Assembly: GCA_023245565.1 (NCBI GenBank)
Contig: JAHFKB010000003.1
Location: 1-14,778, forward strand
From: an archaeon
Lineage (GTDB): Archaea; Nanobdellota; Nanobdellia; SCGC-AAA011-G17; GW2011-AR18
Length of the DNA: 14,778 nucleotides
Reading direction: 5' to 3'
The notes under the pieces are model-generated. The model searched no databases. It was not told the DNA's origin and worked only from the letters and a program-made list of their open reading frames with translations. Below are positions 6,664-12,244 of the stretch, in pieces; position 1 is the first letter of the stretch, and every line of letters begins with the position of its first letter. The translations under genes were made by a program, and so were the position numbers.

Positions 6664-6750
6664 TTACTAATAAATAGCAAGCAAGGCCTTTATATTAACT
6701 AAGCAATTTTACTAAGAAGACAAAAAATAAAATTATGTCAGGGTTCATCC
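6664..6750. repeat. Flanking intergenic element, copy 2
   Basis: This second copy of the element at 5880-5969 starts 12 bases after the toxin stop. It has the same order of conserved blocks (AATAGCAAGC, TTTATATTAA, AGAAGACA, AAAATTAT, GGTTCAT). One 3-base gap separates the copies near the left end. It is non-coding and lies upstream of the tRNA-end-like sequence at 6765. Confidence 0.7.
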
Positions 6751-6764
6751 AATTGACATCTACA

Positions 6765-6776
6765 CTGTTTCCCACA
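6765..6776 (+). repeat. tRNA-Leu 3'-end-like direct repeat (candidate att remnant)
   Basis: CTGTTTCCCACA matches the last 12 bases of the tRNA-Leu gene (5321-5332, CTGTTTCCCGCA) at 11 of 12 positions and in the same orientation. The block between them holds the orphan gene, both flanking elements and the toxin-antitoxin pair. With the next base the motif also forms a short CTGT/ACAG inverted repeat, so an independent origin is possible. Confidence 0.4.
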
Positions 6777-6794
6777 GATTAAAATCAAAAACCA

Positions 6795-6808
6795 AAACCT
6801 ATATAAGA
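6795..6808 (+). promoter_or_regulatory. BRE/TATA promoter of the gene at 6830
   Basis: AAACCTATATAAGA carries a BRE-like AAACC and the TATA core TATATAA, centred about 27 bases before the ATG at 6830. This is leaderless spacing. Confidence 0.55.
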
Positions 6809-6829
6809 TTTTTCTAGTCATAAAAATTA

Positions 6830-7318
6830 ATGAAAGCAAAATATGAATCAATAGCATTATGTAATTTAACTATAGAAAAATTAAGAAGTTCTTTAATAGA
6901 TGATAAATACTTATTAACAACATGGATAAATTTTCAAAGTCAAATAGGAAAAGTTTACCTAGCTTCTCATGCATATTATAAATTAGATCCAGATAAAAAA
7001 CAATGTATAACATTGGCAAGTTCAGATAAAGACGAGAAAGATTTTAAAAGAGTTCAAAAGATAATAGAAAAAGAAATTCGATTAATAGAACCAAGAAAAG
7101 AAATTTATGATAGATTTAAAGACATAGCAGTTCAAATATACACAAGAGACAATTTAAATCAAAGATTTGTTGCTGATCTAGCTGAAAAATATAAAATTTA
7201 TTTTAGAAATGTAAATATATATTCAGTACATTTTAGTTTAGTTCCTAAAGACATTTGTGATAGAATAAGTATTACTGAAATTGATATAGGGTATAGAGAA
7301 AGTTCTATTTCCTTTTAG
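6830..7318 (+). CDS. Hypothetical protein, 162 residues
   Basis: I do not recognise this protein. It begins with a helical region (YESIALCNLTIEKLRSSLID), continues with a Tyr- and Ala-rich segment (QIGKVYLASHAYYKLDPDKK), a charged helix (about 62-95, DEKDFKRVQKIIEKEIRLIE) and a C-terminal alpha/beta-looking part ending in SITEIDIGYRESSISF. There are no cysteine clusters, signal peptide or membrane helices, so it is probably cytoplasmic. A good promoter precedes it. Its last 14 bases overlap the end of the convergent gene at 7305. It lies just outside the tRNA-end-like repeat, so it may be native rather than part of the toxin-antitoxin block. Reality as a gene is likely; function unknown. Confidence 0.65.
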   Translation: MKAKYESIALCNLTIEKLRSSLIDDKYLLTTWINFQSQIGKVYLASHAYYKLDPDKKQCITLASSDKDEKDFKRVQKIIEKEIRLIEPRKEIYDRFKDIAVQIYTRDNLNQRFVADLAEKYKIYFRNVNIYSVHFSLVPKDICDRISITEIDIGYRESSISF

Positions 7319-7541
7319 ATATTTTAATTAATAATTTTCCTTTTTCAATAACACTTTGATAAGTTTTTCTTGCAATTATATCATAAGCAGCACCACCAAA
7401 AGCTATTGATGGTGATCCAGTTCCCATACCATTTAAAAAAACATGGTTAGTAACAAATTCAGTATAAAAATAACTAACTGTATCTAACAACCTTCTAGGT
7501 AAAGCAAAATACCTATTTCCTACTAGATTATCAATTGTCAT
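7305..7541 (-). CDS. Hypothetical protein, 78 residues
   Basis: An unrecognised small protein on the minus strand, converging on and overlapping the preceding gene by 14 bases. The sequence has normal protein character: an N-terminal part with RYFALPRRLLDTVSYFY, a glycine-rich turn GMGTGSPSIAFGGAAYDIIA (about 38-57), and a basic tail ending KISKRK. A TATA-like box on the minus strand (7565-7573) lies about 28 bases before the ATG, which supports a real leaderless gene. Nothing in the sequence tells the function, and a truncated relic of a longer protein cannot be excluded. Confidence 0.5.
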   Translation of the reverse strand: MTIDNLVGNRYFALPRRLLDTVSYFYTEFVTNHVFLNGMGTGSPSIAFGGAAYDIIARKTYQSVIEKGKLLIKISKRK

Positions 7542-7564
7542 AATATAAAATATACAACAAAAGA

Positions 7565-7573
7565 CATATAAAG
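7565..7573 (-). promoter_or_regulatory. TATA box of the gene at 7541
   Basis: CTTTATATG on the minus strand, centred about 28 bases before the ATG at 7541. It is one side of the divergent spacer shared with the eL18 gene. Confidence 0.4.
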
Positions 7574-7642
7574 CTTACTAATTGTAACTACTATAGAGAA
7601 ACAACAATAAATAATGTATATAAATTTTTAAAATTTTACAAA

Positions 7643-7658
7643 GAAAACCTTATAAATA
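7643..7658 (+). promoter_or_regulatory. BRE/TATA promoter of eL18
   Basis: GAAAACCTTATAAATA shows a BRE-like AAACC followed by TTATAAATA. The TATA centre is about 25 bases before the ATG at 7679, so the mRNA should be leaderless. This is one of the clearest promoters in the window, as expected for a ribosomal protein gene. Confidence 0.65.
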
Positions 7659-7678
7659 AACATAAAAAACCAAAGACT

Positions 7679-8038
7679 ATGGGTAAAAGTAAAAGAACAG
7701 GTCCAACAAGCATAATATTAAAGAAATTAATAGCTGATCTTAGAAGCTTATCTACTAAAGAAAAAGTAAAACTTTGGAGAAGATTAGCTGATGAATTAAG
7801 CAAAGCTACAAGACAAAGAAGAGAAGTTAACCTATACAAAATAGAAGAAGAGAGTAAAGAAGGAGAAACTATTGTTGTTCCTGGCAAAGTTTTATCTGAA
7901 GGAAATTTAAATAAAAAATTAACTGTTGCTGCTTTTAGATTTTCAGAAAAAGCAAAATCACAAATAAGTAAGCCAATAACAATTCAGCAATTAATGAAAG
8001 AAAATCCTAAAGGTAAAAAAGTTAGAATTTTATGTTAA
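7679..8038 (+). CDS. rpl18e: Large-subunit ribosomal protein eL18
   Basis: A 119-residue archaeal eL18 (L18e), a 23S rRNA-binding protein of the large subunit. Hallmarks in order are the start KSKRTGPTSIILKKLIADLR, the WRRLADELSKATRQRREVNL segment (about 33-52), the highly conserved GETIVVPGKVLSEG (about 62-75), LTVAAFRFSEKA (about 81-92) and the tail ITIQQLMKENPKGKKVRIL. Length is typical. In archaea this gene is often the first of an operon with uL13, uS9 and RNA polymerase subunits; here it stands alone, nearly 6 kb from uL13-uS9 and on the opposite strand. Its stop lies two bases from the stop of the convergent phosphatidyltransferase gene. Confidence 0.96.
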   Translation: MGKSKRTGPTSIILKKLIADLRSLSTKEKVKLWRRLADELSKATRQRREVNLYKIEEESKEGETIVVPGKVLSEGNLNKKLTVAAFRFSEKAKSQISKPITIQQLMKENPKGKKVRILC

Positions 8039-8040
8039 TT

Positions 8041-8574
8041 TTATTTTCTTAATAATACTAATTTAACCCAATGAATTATAGATAAAACATAAATACAAAA
8101 TATAAAAATATATTCTAAAATATTGCTTAAATTTAATAAAATTAAAGGTAAAGAAATATAAAAAAATACTGAAGATAATCTTGAAAATATTGTTGGTTTA
8201 TATTCTGCTTTATGAAATAAAATTGAAATTAAGAAAGTAATAGTTTTTGGTGCAAATAATAGAATTAATAATAACAAAAAGATTTTACCTGTTAAAAAAC
8301 CAAATAATGAAGTACTTAATATTAAAATAGTATCTGTAATTGCATCAAACATTCCACCATAATAACTAGATTGTTTTAATTTTCTAGCTAACAAACCATC
8401 CAACATATCAGATATAGTAGTTATAGTAAAAAGTATTACTACAATTATAATTCTATCTTTTACTATAAAATATAATATAAATGGAATTAATAAAAGCCTA
8501 AATAAGGTAATAAAATTAGGAATAGTGTAAATATAGCCTTGTCTATGAGAAATCTTTAAACTATCATTTTTCAT
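8041..8574 (-). CDS. CDP-alcohol phosphatidyltransferase
   Basis: A 177-residue integral membrane enzyme that joins a CDP-activated lipid to an alcohol in phospholipid synthesis. The family signature D-x2-D-G-x2-A-R-x8-G-x3-D-x3-D is complete: D56, D59-G60, A63-R64, G73, D77 and D81. The aspartates bind two metal ions and the CDP moiety. Hydrophobic segments flank it (about 18-37, 41-55, 84-110 and two more towards the C-terminus), giving roughly six transmembrane helices. An archaeal member would make archaetidyl-glycerol, -inositol or -serine phosphate lipids; the alcohol cannot be told from the sequence. In organisms with reduced lipid synthesis, its presence suggests at least head-group attachment. 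It has its own TATA box in the spacer shared with the DJ-1 gene. Confidence 0.92.
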   Translation of the reverse strand: MKNDSLKISHRQGYIYTIPNFITLFRLLLIPFILYFIVKDRIIIVVILFTITTISDMLDGLLARKLKQSSYYGGMFDAITDTILILSTSLFGFLTGKIFLLLLILLFAPKTITFLISILFHKAEYKPTIFSRLSSVFFYISLPLILLNLSNILEYIFIFCIYVLSIIHWVKLVLLRK

Positions 8575-8591
8575 GCATTTTTAGATTGACA

Positions 8592-8633
8592 TTAATATTT
8601 ATAACTTGCTATAATAAGTTAGTTTTAAATATA
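8592..8633. promoter_or_regulatory. Divergent promoter region with inverted repeat
   Basis: The spacer between the phosphatidyltransferase and DJ-1 genes has a minus-strand TATA (TATAAATAT, 8595-8603, about 25 bases before the ATG at 8574) and a plus-strand TATA (TTTAAATATA, 8624-8633, about 25 bases before the ATG at 8653). Between and touching them is an inverted repeat TAACTT (8602-8607) / AAGTTA (8616-8621) with an 8-base spacer. It could be an operator acting on both genes. Confidence 0.4.
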
Positions 8634-8652
8634 TTATAATATAATAAGAAAT

Positions 8653-9186
8653 ATGAGCTTATCAGAAAAAAAAGTATTATTTATTATACCAAATAAAAAT
8701 TTTAGAGATGAAGAATTAATAGAACCAAGAAGAATCCTAGAAAATAATAAAGTTAAAACAAATATTGCATCTAAAACAAATGAAATTTGTATAGGAATGT
8801 TAGGAACTAAAATAACTCCAAACTTAACTTTAGATAAAGTTATAATTAATGAATATGAAGCAATAATTTTTATTGGTGGTTCTGGTAGCACTATTTATTG
8901 GAATGATAAAACAGCTTTAAATTTAGCAAAAGAAGCTTATCTAAAAGGAAAATTATTATGTTCAATATGTCTAGCTTCAGGAACAATAGCAAATACAGGA
9001 TTATTAAAAGGAAAAAATGCAACAGGTTGGATAGATACTAAAGAACTAATAGAGAAAACTGGTGGAAAATATACAGGCAAAGATTTAGAAATATCAGGAA
9101 GAATAATAACTGCCATAGGACATCAAGTTTCAAAGCAATTTGGTGAAGCAATATTAAAATGTTTAGAAAATAAAATTGACAACTAA
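8653..9186 (+). CDS. DJ-1/PfpI family protein
   Basis: A 177-residue member of the DJ-1/PfpI/ThiJ superfamily (flavodoxin-like fold, class I glutamine amidotransferase-related). Visible features are the first strand KVLFIIPN, FRDEELIEP with the conserved glutamate E21, IIFIGGSGST (about 71-80), and the nucleophile elbow CSICLASGTIANTGLLKGKNA with C106. In PfpI the residue after the cysteine is histidine (ICHG); here it is leucine (ICLAS), so the protease-type Cys-His pairing is absent. That places it nearer members acting as glyoxalases, deglycases or chaperones, though activity is not decided. Its 3' end overlaps the TOPRIM gene by 11 bases, so the two probably share a transcript. Confidence 0.88.
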   Translation: MSLSEKKVLFIIPNKNFRDEELIEPRRILENNKVKTNIASKTNEICIGMLGTKITPNLTLDKVIINEYEAIIFIGGSGSTIYWNDKTALNLAKEAYLKGKLLCSICLASGTIANTGLLKGKNATGWIDTKELIEKTGGKYTGKDLEISGRIITAIGHQVSKQFGEAILKCLENKIDN

Positions 9187-9526
9187 AGACATAGATAAAA
9201 TAAACTTAGAAATATTAGAAATAATAGATAATAATGTTCTAGTAATAGTAGAAGGTAAAAAAGATATAGTTTCATTAAATAATTTAGGAATAAAAAATAT
9301 AATTTCTCTAGAAAATAAACCATTATTTAAAATTATTGAATCAATAAATGAAAAAGAAGTTATAATATTAACAGATTTAGATAAAGAAGGTAAGAAATTA
9401 TTTAATAAATTAAGATACAATTTACAAAAAAATAGAATAAAAATAAATATTAAATTAAGAAACTTGTTATTTAAAAATAAATTATCACATATAGAAGGCC
9501 TAGACACATATCTTAAACAACAATAA
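9176..9526 (+). CDS. Small TOPRIM-domain protein (UPF0292-like)
   Basis: A 116-residue protein that is essentially one TOPRIM domain. VLVIVEGKKDIVSLNNLGI (about 21-39) holds the conserved glutamate E26, and VIILTDLDKEGKKLFNKL (about 62-79) holds the D-x-D pair (D67, D69), the metal-binding triad shared with DnaG primase, topoisomerases and RNase M5. Stand-alone archaeal TOPRIM proteins of about this size are known as UPF0292; they are thought to act in nucleic acid processing, without a settled reaction. No ATG is available before the domain, so translation probably starts at TTG 9176, inside the DJ-1 gene. This overlap suggests translational coupling. Confidence 0.85.
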   Translation: MTTKDIDKINLEILEIIDNNVLVIVEGKKDIVSLNNLGIKNIISLENKPLFKIIESINEKEVIILTDLDKEGKKLFNKLRYNLQKNRIKINIKLRNLLFKNKLSHIEGLDTYLKQQ

Positions 9527-9559
9527 TATTTTTATTTAGATTATTTAAACTAATTCTAT

Positions 9560-10018
9560 ATGTTTTCAAAATATTATCTTGGTTTAGGAGACAAAGGAAC
9601 TTATGGGATTTATATAATAAATGTTGCAATAGTAAACACAGATTTATTAAAGGAATTACACAATTTAAGAGATGAAAAAAAATTAATAGGACACATACAT
9701 AGACTAGTAATACCAAATGGGTTAGAAAATCAATTTCTTCTTAGTTTAAGCAATTTTTTTCCAGATCTAAAAAGACCCAATGAAAAAAATAGTATAGCCC
9801 CATTATGTGGATTATATAAGGAAGTATCAAATAAAATTAAAAAAAAATATGAAGTAGGAGAAGATAGTAATGAAAGATATTCACTAACTAGAGCTTGTTT
9901 AATAAAAGACATAAGGAAAAAAGAATTAGATGAAATATTTTGCAATGATAATAAAAAATTTAATGGACTAGGAATAGGTTCTTACATTAATTATCCCATA
10001 GAAAAAAGATTATTCTAA
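9560..10018 (+). CDS. Hypothetical protein, 152 residues
   Basis: I cannot place this protein in a family. It starts with a glycine- and tyrosine-rich hydrophobic segment (YYLGLGDKGTYGIYIINVAI, about 5-24), followed by a charged helix, a HIHR motif (about 45-48), a proline-containing linker, SIAPLCGLYKE (about 77-87), a lysine-rich helix, and a C-terminal part with NKKFNGLGIGSYINYP. The two cysteines in the second half are not in CxxC arrangement. A TATA-like TTTTTATTTA (9529-9538) lies about 26 bases before the ATG at 9560. Its length, intact frame and spacing from its neighbours support a real gene. Confidence 0.65.
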   Translation: MFSKYYLGLGDKGTYGIYIINVAIVNTDLLKELHNLRDEKKLIGHIHRLVIPNGLENQFLLSLSNFFPDLKRPNEKNSIAPLCGLYKEVSNKIKKKYEVGEDSNERYSLTRACLIKDIRKKELDEIFCNDNKKFNGLGIGSYINYPIEKRLF

Positions 10019-10055
10019 TAAATAAGTTATTAAATTATAATTAATTTTAATTATT

Positions 10056-10766
10056 ATGGAAATAATGAACGACCTAGAAATAATTGATTTATCTTTATAT
10101 TTAAAAAAATCTAAAACATTAATAATAGCAGATTTACATCTTGGTTATGAAGAAGCCTTAAATCAAAAAGGAGTTTTAGTTCCAAAGATGCAGTTTAAAG
10201 ATATTTATGAAAGTTTAGAGAAAATATTAAACTCAATAAAAGTAGAAGAAATAGTAATAACTGGAGATTTAAAACATGAATTTGGAGTAATTAATAGAAG
10301 TGAATGGAATAATATAATAAAAATTATAGATTTATTAATTAAATATTCTAAAAGATTAATAATAATAAAAGGAAATCACGATATATTTCTTCCATTTATA
10401 ACAAGAAAAAGAAATATAGAATTATTAGAATATTATACAATTGATGATATTTTAATTTGTCATGGTGATGAAATAATAAATAATCAAGACTTTAAAAAAG
10501 CTAAGACAATAATAATAGGTCATGAACATCCTGCTATAGGATTTAGAGAAAAAGCAAAATATGAATCTTTCAAATGTTTTTTAAAAGGAAAATACCTAGA
10601 TAAAACTTTAATTGTTCTTCCTTCATTTAATCCTTTAACAATTGGTACAGATGTTTTAAGAAATAGTTTATTAAGTCCATTTTTACAGCAAGATCTAAAA
10701 AATTTCCAAGCCTATGTTATAGAGAAAAATAAGATTTATGATTTTGGGAAATTAAAGAATTTCTAA
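10056..10766 (+). CDS. Metallophosphoesterase, archaeal SbcD-related type
   Basis: A 236-residue calcineurin-like phosphoesterase. All five metal-site motifs are present in order: DLHLG (D26, H28), GDLKH (D71), GNHD (N107, H108), CHGD (H136) and GHEHP (H156, H158). These place two metal ions at the active site. The spacing and the GHEHPAIGFRE segment resemble the archaeal family described as SbcD-related phosphoesterases, which in many archaea neighbours a large Lhr-type helicase; no helicase is adjacent here. Likely substrates are nucleic acid ends or nucleotides, but the family is not well defined biochemically. Translation may begin at ATG 10056 or at the ATG three codons later. No signal peptide, so cytoplasmic. 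Confidence 0.88.
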   Translation: MEIMNDLEIIDLSLYLKKSKTLIIADLHLGYEEALNQKGVLVPKMQFKDIYESLEKILNSIKVEEIVITGDLKHEFGVINRSEWNNIIKIIDLLIKYSKRLIIIKGNHDIFLPFITRKRNIELLEYYTIDDILICHGDEIINNQDFKKAKTIIIGHEHPAIGFREKAKYESFKCFLKGKYLDKTLIVLPSFNPLTIGTDVLRNSLLSPFLQQDLKNFQAYVIEKNKIYDFGKLKNF

Positions 10767-10805
10767 TATAGGTAAATATATTAATAATAAATATAAAATC
10801 AATAT

Positions 10806-11537
10806 ATGAATAAAACAATAAGTAATTCTTATAAGAAATTGAAAAAACCATTAAAGTATGTAAAAAAAATAAAATACGCTAGATGGTTATTACCTGGGTG
10901 GGTATTTTATGAATATTATAAATTAAATAAAGAAAAAGGAGAAACTAAAAGTAAAAGTATTACTAGTGGGGCTAAAGCTGAAGTAATAAGATTAATTGCA
11001 TTTGCTTCAGTTCCTCTACCAGGAAGTTATGAATTAACAACAACAGGATTAGCATTATTAAAAAGAAAAATACAACAAGGTAAAATTGAAGATTTAAATT
11101 TAAGAGCATTTAAAGATTTTACACCATTAAGAAAAATTAAAATTGATAAAAATAAAATCATAGGAAGTCCTTATTTAAAAATTTATAGTAAAAAGAAAAA
11201 ACTATTTTTTGATGTAATATATAAAAATTATTTAAAAGAAAAATTATTTGTTTATGGAACACTAATTAATCCTAAAGTTCAAAAATTAATAATAGGAAGA
11301 GAAACTAAAGGTATTAAAGATGAGTTATTTGGATATGAAAAAATTAAAATATTTATTAATGGTAAAAATTATCCAATTACTAAAATTAATCCTAAATCAA
11401 AAATTGAAGGTATTGTAATTTCCATAAATAAAAAAGAATTAAAATTAATAGATAAATATGAAGGAAATAATTATAAAAGGAAAAAAATTATTCTTAGTAG
11501 TGGAATAAAAGCTTGGATTTACATTAAAAATAAATAA
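10806..11537 (+). CDS. Unknown N-terminal domain fused to a GGCT/AIG2-like domain
   Basis: A 243-residue protein of two parts. The C-terminal part (about 145-243) has the gamma-glutamylcyclotransferase/AIG2 layout: KLFVYGTLINP (YGTL at about 150-153), a central IEGIVISINKKELKLIDKYE stretch and the YEGNNYKRKKI motif, whose glutamate (about 219) matches the proposed catalytic acid of the fold. Such domains release 5-oxoproline from gamma-glutamyl or similar amine-linked compounds. The N-terminal part (1-about 125) is basic, with a hydrophobic stretch AEVIRLIAFASVPLPGSYEL (about 58-77) followed by TTTGLALLKRK; it may touch membrane or protein partners and is unrecognised. No frameshift is needed to join them, so the fusion is real unless the assembly is wrong. 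A TATA-like box (10772-10782) supports the start. Confidence 0.7.
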   Translation: MNKTISNSYKKLKKPLKYVKKIKYARWLLPGWVFYEYYKLNKEKGETKSKSITSGAKAEVIRLIAFASVPLPGSYELTTTGLALLKRKIQQGKIEDLNLRAFKDFTPLRKIKIDKNKIIGSPYLKIYSKKKKLFFDVIYKNYLKEKLFVYGTLINPKVQKLIIGRETKGIKDELFGYEKIKIFINGKNYPITKINPKSKIEGIVISINKKELKLIDKYEGNNYKRKKIILSSGIKAWIYIKNK

Positions 11538-11551
11538 GAAAGATTTAATAA
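11538..11551 (+). promoter_or_regulatory. BRE/TATA promoter of the NUDIX gene
   Basis: GAAAGATTTAATAA is centred about 27 bases before the ATG at 11573. It shares the GAAAGATTTA core with the promoter at 5360-5374, pointing to a common BRE+TATA preference. Confidence 0.5.
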
Positions 11552-11572
11552 TTTGTAAAATAAATTTATTTT

Positions 11573-12028
11573 ATGGATCAAGAAAAAGTACATTATATTG
11601 CTGTAACTGGAATAATAAAGAATAATGATAAATATTTAATATGCAAGAGAAGTCCTAATGAAAAATTATTTCCAAATAAATGGTGTGTTCCAGGTGGAAA
11701 AATAGAGAAAAAAGACTTTATTAATTCTCCAAAAGATACTGGAGACCATTGGTTAAATATTTTTGAAAAAACTTTACAAAGAGAAGTATTAGAAGAAACA
11801 GGATTAAAAATAAAAAATATAGATTATATTTCTAGCTTATCTTTTATAAGGCCAAATGGTTTTTCAACCATAGTTGTAAGTTTATTTTGTGAATATGAAT
11901 CTGGAGAAGTTAAATTAAATAAAGAAGAATTAATTGAATATGCTTGGGTAAATCTAGAAGAAGCAAAAAATTATGACTTAATAGAAAATATTTATAAACA
12001 AATAGAAAAAGTTCATAACTTAAAATAA
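11573..12028 (+). CDS. NUDIX hydrolase with an extended Nudix box
   Basis: A 151-residue NUDIX pyrophosphohydrolase. The first strand (VTGIIKNNDKYLICKR) and KWCVPGGKIE (about 36-45) are followed by an insert of about 17 residues (including SPKDTGDHW) before TLQREVLEETGL (about 67-78), which supplies the catalytic R-E-x-x-E-E-x-G end of the Nudix box. Normally these halves are joined as Gx5Ex7REUxEExGU. The rest, with a LSFIRPNGFSTIVVSLFCEY strand pair and AWVNLEEAKNYDLI, is the standard fold. The substrate would be a nucleoside diphosphate linked to another moiety, e.g. damaged NTPs, but the sequence does not decide it. It has its own promoter in the plus-strand run. Confidence 0.9.
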   Translation: MDQEKVHYIAVTGIIKNNDKYLICKRSPNEKLFPNKWCVPGGKIEKKDFINSPKDTGDHWLNIFEKTLQREVLEETGLKIKNIDYISSLSFIRPNGFSTIVVSLFCEYESGEVKLNKEELIEYAWVNLEEAKNYDLIENIYKQIEKVHNLK

Positions 12029-12029
12029 A

Positions 12030-12040
12030 TTTATATATTA
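12030..12040 (+). promoter_or_regulatory. TATA box of the 60-residue gene
   Basis: TTTATATATTA is centred about 25 bases before the ATG at 12060, supporting a separate leaderless transcript for this small gene. It begins two bases after the NUDIX stop. Confidence 0.45.
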
Positions 12041-12059
12041 GTTAATAATTATAATAAAT

Positions 12060-12242
12060 ATGAGTAAAGAAAATTTAGAAGGAAAAGTAAAAGATATTAA
12101 AATAGATCCTGATCTTTCTCCAAATAATCCAAAAAATATAAATGCAGCAAGAAAATTAGGATTAAATTATGATTTTAGAATTAAAGTTTACAGAGATAAT
12201 GAAGGTTATGTTATTGCAGATCAATTTGGTCAAAGATATTAA
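12060..12242 (+). CDS. Small hypothetical protein, 60 residues
   Basis: An unrecognised protein of 60 residues. It begins with a charged stretch (ENLEGKVKDIKIDPD), a proline/asparagine turn (LSPNNPKNI), a short helix AARKLGLNYD and a strand-rich end FRIKVYRDNEGYVIADQFGQRY. The clear turn-helix-strand pattern, the TATA box at leaderless distance and the stop that falls two bases before the convergent gene's stop support it as a real small gene. No function can be assigned. Confidence 0.6.
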   Translation: MSKENLEGKVKDIKIDPDLSPNNPKNINAARKLGLNYDFRIKVYRDNEGYVIADQFGQRY

Positions 12243-12244
12243 GA

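Noticed and set aside
7636..7887. Minus-strand open frame of 83 residues, Leu/Ser-rich
   Set aside because: It is antisense to the unmistakable eL18 gene and to its promoter.
8634..8891. Minus-strand frame of 85 hydrophobic residues
   Set aside because: It is antisense to the start of the DJ-1 gene and covers its promoter; no family pattern.
9163..9507. Minus-strand frame of 114 residues
   Set aside because: Antisense to the TOPRIM gene, whose E and DxD motifs are clear.
9513..9945. Two minus-strand frames (9513-9716 and 9730-9945)
   Set aside because: Both are antisense to the gene at 9560 and have the Leu/Phe/Ser/Ile bias of reversed AT-rich coding DNA.
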